A DNA stretch of 10,585 nucleotides from JAULUH01 sp032111745 (GTDB taxonomy: Bacteria > Chloroflexota > Anaerolineae > JAAEKA01): the NCBI GenBank assembly GCA_032111745.1, contig JAULUH010000303.1, positions 1-10,585 on the forward strand, written 5' to 3'. A model generated the notes under the pieces. It saw only the letters and a list, made by a program, of their open reading frames with translations. It was not told where the DNA came from and searched no databases. Of this stretch, positions 6,438 to 10,585 are shown piece by piece. Made by a program: the position numbers and the translations under genes. The stretch's first letter is position 1. Each line of letters opens with the position of its first letter.

Positions 6438-6826
6438 TTGACCTCGACCTTGGCGCCGGCGGCCTCGAGCGCAGCCTTGTACTCGGCGGCGGCGTCCTTG
6501 GAGACGGCCTGGGCGACGGTGGCGGGCGCGCCCTCCACCAGCTCCTTGGCCTCCTTCAGGCCCAGGCTGGTGATCTTGCGTACTTCCTTGATGACGTTGA
6601 TCTTGTTGTCGCCGAATTCCTTCAGGATCACGTCGAACTCGGTCTGCTCCTCAACCTCCTCGACGGCGGCGGGGGCAGCGGCGCCGGCCGCCATGGGGGC
6701 CATGGCCATCATGGGGGCCGCGGCCGACACACCCCACTCTTCCTGCAGCTCCTTGGCGAGCTGGGCAGCTTCCAACAGGGTCAACGAGTTCAGTAGTTCC
6801 TTGGCCTGGGCGATTTTCTCAGACAT
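6434..6826 (-). CDS. rplL: 50S ribosomal protein L7/L12
   Basis: The 130-residue product fits the family length (about 120-130). The N-terminal dimerisation domain (about 1-33, MSEKIAQAKELLNSLTLLEA) binds L10. An Ala/Pro/Met-rich flexible hinge follows (about 34-57). The C-terminal factor-binding domain has TEFDVILKEFGDNKINVIK and EVRKITSLGLKEAKELVEG. It works as the multi-copy stalk of the 50S subunit that recruits and activates EF-Tu, EF-G and IF2. The ATG is preceded by AGGAGG at good spacing. It is the last gene of the minus-strand cluster, 90 bp after rplJ. Its TAG stop is provided by a palindromic repeat. rpoB does not follow. Confidence 0.97.
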   Translation of the reverse strand: MSEKIAQAKELLNSLTLLEAAQLAKELQEEWGVSAAAPMMAMAPMAAGAAAPAAVEEVEEQTEFDVILKEFGDNKINVIKEVRKITSLGLKEAKELVEGAPATVAQAVSKDAAAEYKAALEAAGAKVEVK

Positions 6827-6870
6827 GAGCGGACAACCTCCTATGGTTTGAGTTTGTATGGATCGAATTC

Positions 6871-6892
6871 TGCCACCCTAGCCGTGGTGGCA
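6871..6892 (-). other. Intercistronic hairpin between rplJ and rplL
   Basis: TGCCACC (6871-6877) pairs perfectly with GGTGGCA (6886-6892) around an 8-base loop. It lies in the 90-bp rplJ-rplL gap with no U-run after it, so it is not an intrinsic terminator. A role in mRNA processing or in raising L7/L12 output relative to L10 is possible but unproven. Confidence 0.5.
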
Positions 6893-6916
6893 CATGCATG
6901 CGACGGCAGGCAGCCA

Positions 6917-7483
6917 TCAGGCCCCTGCTTCAGCGCCCTTGTCAGCATACGACTGCAAGGTCAAAGATACCTCGCGCAACGGCGCGTGGATGGTCCGGTA
7001 GAGCTCGCCGGCCGGAGCCTCCAGCACCCGTAGCAGCTCGCTGGCCGGGGCCTGGATGACACCCAGCAGTTGAGCCAGCACCGTGGCCCGAGTCGGCAGC
7101 TCGCGCAGCTTCCTGGCCGCATCGGCGTCCAGGATCTGTCCCTCCAGGATCGCACCCTTGACCGCAAAGGCCTCGAGGTCCTTGGTGGCGTCGAGAAAGG
7201 CCTTCGACCCTGCCGCCACATCCTCGCCCAGGTAGACGATGGCTGTGGGGCCTTCCAGGAGCATCTCCGGTATCGGCATGCCGGTCTCCTGGAGGGCCAG
7301 CTTCAGCAGCGTGTTCTTGACCACCTGCACGGAAACGCCCTGCTCGCGCAGATTCCGGCGCAGATTCTGAATCTGCTGCACGGTGACGCCGCGGTAGTTG
7401 GTCAGCATGACGGCCTGGCTGCTGTTCAGGGATTCGACGTATGACTCGACCAGCTCCTGCTTTCGCTCTCGTGTGATTGCCAA
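6917..7483 (-). CDS. rplJ: 50S ribosomal protein L10 (TTG start preferred)
   Basis: L10 anchors the L7/L12 stalk to 23S rRNA next to L11 and is the usual repressor of its own operon. The sequence shows AITRERKQELVESYVESLNS, then VMLTNYRGVTVQQIQNLRRN, VQVVKNTLLKLAL and GPTAIVYLGED, all hallmark L10 segments, and a C-terminal helix for L12 dimers. The longest frame opens with GTG at 7492-7490, but that codon overlaps the AAAGGAGGT Shine-Dalgarno (7499-7491) and cannot use it. TTG at 7483-7481 lies 8 nt after GGAGG and begins at the usual L10 N-terminus, giving 188 residues. The gene follows an L10-type leader with a terminator, so it is probably controlled by attenuation. Confidence 0.95.
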   Translation of the reverse strand: MAITRERKQELVESYVESLNSSQAVMLTNYRGVTVQQIQNLRRNLREQGVSVQVVKNTLLKLALQETGMPIPEMLLEGPTAIVYLGEDVAAGSKAFLDATKDLEAFAVKGAILEGQILDADAARKLRELPTRATVLAQLLGVIQAPASELLRVLEAPAGELYRTIHAPLREVSLTLQSYADKGAEAGA

Positions 7484-7519
7484 GCGCTTCACCTCCTTTC
7501 AAAGAGTTCTATGCGCTAG

Positions 7520-7558
7520 AAAAAAACTTAGCCTTTGCACCAACCATGCAAAGGCTAA
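7520..7558 (-). terminator. Intrinsic terminator/attenuator in the rplJ leader
   Basis: TTAGCCTTTGCA pairs with TGCAAAGGCTAA as a perfect 12-bp stem (7528-7539 with 7547-7558) around a 7-base loop. On the minus strand this is followed by G and seven T (7526-7520). It lies only 20-odd bases upstream of the rplJ Shine-Dalgarno, downstream of rplA. If fully active it would cut rplJL off from the upstream genes, so conditional termination is expected. I could not identify the antiterminator pairing with confidence. Confidence 0.92.
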
Positions 7559-7690
7559 CAGGGAGTGACATCCGGGCCAGGCGCCTAGTGCGCTTCGCCA
7601 GAGCAGAGTTCTCGATCCCGTCGCCTCGGCAGGCCGGTGGTTTGAGCCCAGTTTGGGCACCTGCGGTCTTCAGCAACTAACGGTGTCTGC
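7559..7690 (-). promoter_or_regulatory. L10 ribosomal-protein leader (autoregulatory mRNA element)
   Basis: In the 258-bp rplA-rplJ gap the minus strand reads TGAAGACCGCAGGTGCCC, a small hairpin GCCCA-GTT-TGGGC (7646-7658), and then GGCCTGCCGAGGCGA. GCAGG (7664-7660) and CCTGC (7633-7629) can pair to close the element. AAGACCGCAGGTGCC plus GCCTGCCGAGG is the recognisable core of the L10 leader, an RNA known in many bacteria to bind L10 or the L10-L12 complex and repress rplJL. Here it is followed by a strong intrinsic terminator, which points to transcription attenuation. The outer limits are approximate. Confidence 0.85.
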
Positions 7691-7741
7691 TATTCAGTTG
7701 TGCGGCTCGTCATGAGCGCTGGCGCGCTCTTCCTGTGCGGA

Positions 7742-8458
7742 TCAGGCAGCGGTGCGCAGCGCGGCCGCCTGATTGCTATCTACCCGGACGCCCGGCCCCA
7801 TGGTGGAGGTCAGGGTCACCCGCTTGATATAGGTGCCTTTGGCGCCCGATGGCTTCGCCTTGTTGACGGCTTCCATGATCGCGCTCAGGTTGGCCATTAG
7901 GTCCTCTTCCGTGAAGCTGACCTTGCCCATAGGAATGTGCAGGTTGGCGGTCTTGTCGACTTTGAACTCCACACGTCCCTGGCGAGCTTCGCTCACCACG
8001 CGCGCGATCTCGTCGTCCTGCACGATGGTCCCGGCCTTCGGGCTAGGCATCAGGCCGCGCGGGCCGAGAACCCGGCCCAGGCGCCCGACCTTGCGCATCA
8101 TGGCCGGCGTGGCAATGGCCATGTCGAAGTCGGTCCAACCGCCCTGGATCTTGTCGATCAGCTCGTCGCTGCCCACGAAATCCGCCCCGGCCTCTTCGGC
8201 GATCTTGACGGTGTCACCCTCGGCGAAGACCAGAATGCGCACCTGCTTGCCGGTGCCGGCGGGCAACAGGACTACGCTGCGGATCTGCTGGTCCGCGTGG
8301 CGCGGGTCCACACCCATGCGCATGTGCAACTCGACGGTGCTGTCGAACTTGGTGAAAGTGGTGTCCTTGACCAGCTTGATCGCCTCTTCCGGTGAGTACA
8401 GCGTGGACCGGTCGACCTGCTTGGCAGCGTTCTCGTAGTTCTTGCCGTGTTGTGTCAT
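7742..8458 (-). CDS. rplA: 50S ribosomal protein L1
   Basis: The 238-residue product matches the usual L1 length (about 225-240). Key segments are SPEEAIKLVK near the N-terminus, VELHMRMGVDPRHADQQIR (42-60), VLLPAGTGK (63-71) and GRLGRVLGPRGLMPSPK (125-141), the last being the rRNA-contact block of domain II. KGTYIKRVTLTSTMGPGV lies near the end. L1 forms the mobile arm over the E site and in many bacteria represses the rplKA mRNA by binding a target like its 23S site. ATG is preceded by GAGGAG at 7 nt. It sits 64 bp after rplK in the usual order and is separated from rplJ by the L10 leader. Confidence 0.98.
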   Translation of the reverse strand: MTQHGKNYENAAKQVDRSTLYSPEEAIKLVKDTTFTKFDSTVELHMRMGVDPRHADQQIRSVVLLPAGTGKQVRILVFAEGDTVKIAEEAGADFVGSDELIDKIQGGWTDFDMAIATPAMMRKVGRLGRVLGPRGLMPSPKAGTIVQDDEIARVVSEARQGRVEFKVDKTANLHIPMGKVSFTEEDLMANLSAIMEAVNKAKPSGAKGTYIKRVTLTSTMGPGVRVDSNQAAALRTAA

Positions 8459-8522
8459 TGAAATACTCCTCGTGGTTCCAGCAGAACCGGGCCAGCCCGG
8501 TCCCTCCCACGCATAGCCTGGG

Positions 8523-8948
8523 CTAGTCGACGACGGTCAGCCCCATGCTCTCGGCCGTGCCCTCGATCATCTTCATGGCGCCTTCGATGTCGACTGCGTT
8601 CAGGTCCTTCATCTTGCGCTCGGCGATGTCGCGCACGTCGCTGCGTTTCACGGTACCGACCTTCTTGCGATTGGGCTCATTGGATCCCTTGTCGACACGG
8701 GCAGCCTTCTTCAGCAGATCCGACGCCGGGGGTGTCTTGAGCTCAAAGGTGAAGGACGAATCCTGGAAGATCGTGATCTCCACCGGGATGATATTGCCCA
8801 CCATGTTGGCGGTGCGGGCATTGTACTCCTTGCAGAACGCCATGATATTGACGCTGTGCTGGCCCAGGGCCGGGCCCACCGGCGGGGCGGGATTGGCCTT
8901 ACCGGCCGTGATTTGGAGCCTGACGACTGCTTTTACTTTTTTTGCCAT
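8523..8948 (-). CDS. rplK: 50S ribosomal protein L11
   Basis: The 141-residue product is exactly the family length. The N-terminal domain has VRLQITAGKANPAPPVGPAL, the proline-rich thiostrepton/factor-contact region, then GQHSVNIMAFCKEYN. The C-terminal rRNA-binding domain contains FELKTPPASDLLKKAA and the family-typical end IEGTAESMGL. L11 shapes the GTPase-associated centre with L10/L12 and is needed for RelA-type stringent signalling where present. ATG is preceded by AAGGA at about 6 nt. The gene lies between nusG and rplA as in most bacteria, with short gaps and no terminator, so it is co-transcribed. Confidence 0.98.
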   Translation of the reverse strand: MAKKVKAVVRLQITAGKANPAPPVGPALGQHSVNIMAFCKEYNARTANMVGNIIPVEITIFQDSSFTFELKTPPASDLLKKAARVDKGSNEPNRKKVGTVKRSDVRDIAERKMKDLNAVDIEGAMKMIEGTAESMGLTVVD

Positions 8949-9006
8949 GATGATTCCTTGTTACCACGTCACGCCGCTGTCGTGGCTGATGTTGGCTGCG
9001 GAGGAG

Positions 9007-9762
9007 CTAAACCTTCTCCAGCTGCAGGAAGTCCACATCCACCGGCGTGTCGCGGTTGAAGAACGACACCACGACCCGCGCCCGGCCTTTGTCTGCAAAG
9101 AGCTCCTGCACAATCCCGGTGAACTCGGCGAAGGCACCCTCGGTGATACGGACCTTCTGTCCCACCTTGAAGTCTACCTTGATCTTGGGCTCCTCGGACT
9201 CCAGTTGGTGTAGCAGGCGCTTCACCTCTTCATCGGGTAGCGCTGTCGGCTTGTTGCCCATGCCGACGAAGCCGGTGACGTTGGGTGTGTTGCGCACCAC
9301 GTACCACGACTGTTCGTCCAGGACCATCTGCACCAGGACATAGCCCGGGAAGACGCGGCGCTCTACGATGCGACGCTGGCCATCCTTGAGCTCGATCTCC
9401 TCCTCCGTAGGCACGACCACCTGGAAGATGCGGTCCTGCATGCCCATGGATTCGATGCGATGCTCAAGGTTCTTCTTGACCTTGTTCTCGTACCCGGAGT
9501 AGCTGTGGATCACATACCACTGCGGCGGGGGCATATCTGCTGGGGCTTCTTCCGCAGCAGGTTCCTCCGCTGGGGCTTCTTCCGCAGCAGGTTCCTCCGC
9601 TGGGGCTTCTTCCGCAGCAGGTTCCTCCGTTGGGGCTTCTTCCACCGCGGCTTCTTCCGCCAGGGTTTCCGCCGCGACGTCTGCCGCAACGACGCCCTCT
9701 TCGGCGGTCGTGATCACCTGCTCTTCGGTTTCTATGCTTTTCGCGCTAGGTTTTCGTGCCAC
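9007..9762 (-). CDS. nusG: Transcription termination/antitermination factor NusG with acidic N-terminal extension
   Basis: The NusG N-terminal domain starts at WYVIHSYSGYENKVKKN (Trp about residue 82) and includes VFPGYVLVQM and WYVVRNTPNVTGFVG. The KOW domain follows (about 199-228; KVGQKVRITEGAFAEFTG). NusG binds the RNA polymerase clamp, sustains elongation and links to Rho or the ribosome. The first 80 or so residues are an Ala/Glu/Pro-rich, strongly acidic, presumably disordered tail with three DNA-level 30-bp repeats. The longest frame begins at TTG 9828, overlapping secE and lacking a Shine-Dalgarno. I prefer GTG at 9762-9760, after GGGAAGAG, giving 251 residues that begin with a short basic ARKPSAK. 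The start choice is moderately sure; the family call is certain. Confidence 0.95.
   Translation of the reverse strand: MARKPSAKSIETEEQVITTAEEGVVAADVAAETLAEEAAVEEAPTEEPAAEEAPAEEPAAEEAPAEEPAAEEAPADMPPPQWYVIHSYSGYENKVKKNLEHRIESMGMQDRIFQVVVPTEEEIELKDGQRRIVERRVFPGYVLVQMVLDEQSWYVVRNTPNVTGFVGMGNKPTALPDEEVKRLLHQLESEEPKIKVDFKVGQKVRITEGAFAEFTGIVQELFADKGRARVVVSFFNRDTPVDVDFLQLEKV
9541..9644. repeat. 30-bp tandem repeat within nusG
   Basis: Three consecutive 30-bp units at 9541-9570, 9571-9600 and 9601-9630 are identical except for the last base of the third. A partial fourth unit of about 13 bases follows before the match is lost. In the reading frame each unit encodes EEPAAEEAPA. Near-perfect DNA identity, not just protein similarity, indicates recent slippage-type expansion. 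Confidence 0.95.
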
Positions 9763-9814
9763 GGTCTCTTCCCAACTTGGCGACGCATAGAGCCGGGTCG
9801 CCAGGTCCTGGCCA

Positions 9815-10027
9815 CTATAGGCCGACAATGATCCCGATTAACCCTGAGAAGGCCAGATCGAGCAGCCACAGCAGCACCGCCATGACTGCCGTTACCGCCA
9901 GCACGATCGCCCCCAGGTTGCGAACTTCCTCCGGGGTTGGCCACGTGACCTTGCGCAACTCAGCCCGGGTCTCGCGCAGGTACTTGACGATCGGGTTTTC
10001 CTTCTGTACGGTTTCTGCTTTGCTCAC
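9815..10027 (-). CDS. secE: Preprotein translocase subunit SecE
   Basis: The 70-residue single-span SecE is the short form common outside gammaproteobacteria. The amphipathic cytoplasmic helix carries the family signature RAELRKVTWPTPEEV (21-35), and one membrane segment covers about residues 38-60 (GAIVLAVTAVMAVLLWLLDL). It clamps SecY in the SecYEG channel. The start codon is GTG at 10027-10025, preceded by GAGAAGG at about 4 nt. It lies directly upstream of nusG, the near-universal arrangement, with 52 bp to the preferred nusG start. A stem-loop of unknown role lies between it and the upstream tRNA. Confidence 0.96.
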   Translation of the reverse strand: MSKAETVQKENPIVKYLRETRAELRKVTWPTPEEVRNLGAIVLAVTAVMAVLLWLLDLAFSGLIGIIVGL

Positions 10028-10070
10028 GTTAGCCTTCTCTGTAGGGCGGCCACTGAGGCCCTTACGATTG

Positions 10071-10106
10071 AAGACACCGCCCAGGGTTGTCTGGAGGCGG
10101 TGTCTT
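10071..10106 (-). other. Stem-loop between tRNA-Trp and secE
   Basis: AAGACACCGCC (10071-10081) pairs perfectly over 11 bp with GGCGGTGTCTT (10096-10106). The stem can extend by CAG/CTG after a two-base bulge. No U-run follows on the minus strand, so it is unlikely to be a plain intrinsic terminator. It may be an RNA processing or stabilising structure that separates the tRNA from the secE-nusG mRNA. Confidence 0.6.
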
Positions 10107-10138
10107 GCCTAGGATCCCAGGACGCTAAGGGTTATAGG

Positions 10139-10211
10139 CAGGCGTGGCAGGATTTGAACCCGCAACCTACGGTTTTGGAGACCGTTGCTCTACCCATTGA
10201 GCTACACGCCT
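10139..10211 (-). tRNA. trnW: tRNA-Trp (anticodon CCA)
   Basis: A 73-base cloverleaf reads on the minus strand. The 7-bp acceptor stem is AGGCGTG with CACGCCT; the D-arm region is TAGCTCAATGGGTAGAGCA. The anticodon stem ACGGT/ACCGT has loop CTCCAAA, whose middle triplet CCA reads UGG. The T-arm is GCGGGTTCAAATCCTGC. The discriminator is G and the CCA end is not encoded. The gene lies 7 bp after the rpmG stop, so it must be cut from a shared transcript. A tRNA-Trp beside tuf/rpmG and secE is a known arrangement in several phyla. Confidence 0.97.
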
Positions 10212-10218
10212 GTATCGA

Positions 10219-10383
10219 CTACTTCGTCTCTCGGTGCAGCGTGTGCACGCGACAACGGGGGCAGTATTTCTTTAGTTCCAGCCTGGCCTGATCGTTGCGC
10301 CGGTTCTTTTGTGACGTATAGTTACGTCCCTTGCACTCGGTGCAGGCCAGGGTGATCACGGTACGGATTGCCTTTTTTGCCAT
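10219..10383 (-). CDS. rpmG: 50S ribosomal protein L33 (zinc-ribbon form)
   Basis: A 54-residue protein is read from ATG at 10383-10381 to TAG at 10221-10219. It starts MAKKAIRTVITLACTECKGR and has NYTSQKNRRN, with YCPRCRVHTLHRETK at the end, all typical of L33. The two pairs CTEC (14-17) and CPRC (41-44) form the zinc-binding C+ type rather than the zinc-free variant, so it is likely a zinc-dependent paralogue or the sole copy. L33 sits near the E site of the 50S subunit. A purine-rich GAGAGAG serves as a modest Shine-Dalgarno. It lies between tuf and trnW. Confidence 0.97.
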   Translation of the reverse strand: MAKKAIRTVITLACTECKGRNYTSQKNRRNDQARLELKKYCPRCRVHTLHRETK

Positions 10384-10397
10384 CGATCTCTCTCATT

Positions 10398-10431
10398 GCG
10401 GGCAGGATGGCCGTCTGGCCGTCCTGCCCGC
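10398..10431 (-). other. Long hairpin between tuf and rpmG
   Basis: GCGGGCAGGATGGCC (10398-10412) pairs with GGCCGTCCTGCCCGC (10417-10431) as a 15-bp stem with one non-Watson-Crick position and loop GTCT. No U-tract follows on the minus strand; the next bases lead straight into the rpmG Shine-Dalgarno region. It may partly terminate or process the tuf message, or protect its 3' end. Confidence 0.65.
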
Positions 10432-10459
10432 CCTATGCATCAACGCGTCGCGCGCGAAG

Positions 10460-10585
<126 letters not shown>

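Noticed and set aside
6357..6851. Plus-strand open frames across rplL
   Set aside because: They are antisense to unmistakable L7/L12, with Ala/Ser/Gly-rich translations and no family resemblance.
7714..7729. GAGCGC/GCGCTC hairpin just after rplA as a terminator
   Set aside because: It is a perfect 6-bp stem but has no U-tract on the minus strand. It may be part of the L10-leader transcript, but I cannot assign a role.
8486..8501. ACCGGG/CCCGGT hairpin in the rplK-rplA gap as an L1 binding site or terminator
   Set aside because: There are only 6 bp with a 4-base loop, no U-run, and no clear resemblance to the L1 target on 23S rRNA. It is too weak to annotate.
9541..9644. CRISPR-like array or mobile repeat
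   Set aside because: The 30-bp units are directly adjacent without spacers, stay in the nusG frame and encode a simple acidic decapeptide, so this is a coding tandem repeat.
9763..9828. TTG at 9828 as the nusG start
   Set aside because: It would overlap secE by 14 bp, has no Shine-Dalgarno, and adds residues unlike any NusG. GTG at 9762 is better supported.

Overview
The window reads as chromosomal DNA of a high-GC bacterium, most likely a member of the Chloroflexota (Anaerolineae/Caldilineae-like). This is inferred from the style of several genes: a class A penicillin-binding protein with C-terminal Ig-like domains, a ParB-like protein with a C-terminal WYDRVYLP / FPERTAADLYLW block, NusG with a long acidic N-terminal tail, and the order tuf-rpmG-trnW-secE-nusG-rplK-rplA-rplJ-rplL. 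No 16S or other decisive marker is present, so the phylum is an inference.

Left part, + strand (1-6009). The 3' end of ubiX (flavin prenyltransferase) is followed by a closely packed PPOX-type flavin-binding protein and a class I SAM methyltransferase that overlaps it by ATGA. A strong intrinsic terminator (1483-1522) lies between the methyltransferase and a 1163-residue bifunctional peptidoglycan synthase. A promoter-like extended -10 sits upstream of that terminator, so a leader/attenuator for the synthase gene is possible. A ParB/sulfiredoxin-fold protein of unknown role follows 23 bp after the synthase.

Middle (6010-6433). This is a gene-free convergent zone of about 420 bp. It holds four copies of a GTAGGG-headed palindromic repeat, an AT-rich cluster of competing CCCATT/AATGGG inverted repeats, and a bidirectional terminator hairpin. 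The two outermost repeat copies supply the TAG stop codons of the two converging genes.

Right part, - strand (6434-10585). This is the classical translation/transcription cluster, transcribed right to left: tuf (3' end only), rpmG, tRNA-Trp(CCA), secE, nusG, rplK, rplA, an L10-type autoregulatory leader with a perfect 12-bp terminator, rplJ and rplL. It encodes ribosomal stalk and L1-arm proteins (L11, L1, L10, L7/L12), L33, the SecE translocon subunit, the NusG elongation factor and EF-Tu. rpoB/rpoC do not follow rplL here.

No clearly new biological system (defence, mobile or biosynthetic) is visible. The points most worth a second look are the stop-codon-supplying repeats, the possible attenuator before the penicillin-binding protein, the L10 leader, and the recently expanded 30-bp tandem repeat in nusG.
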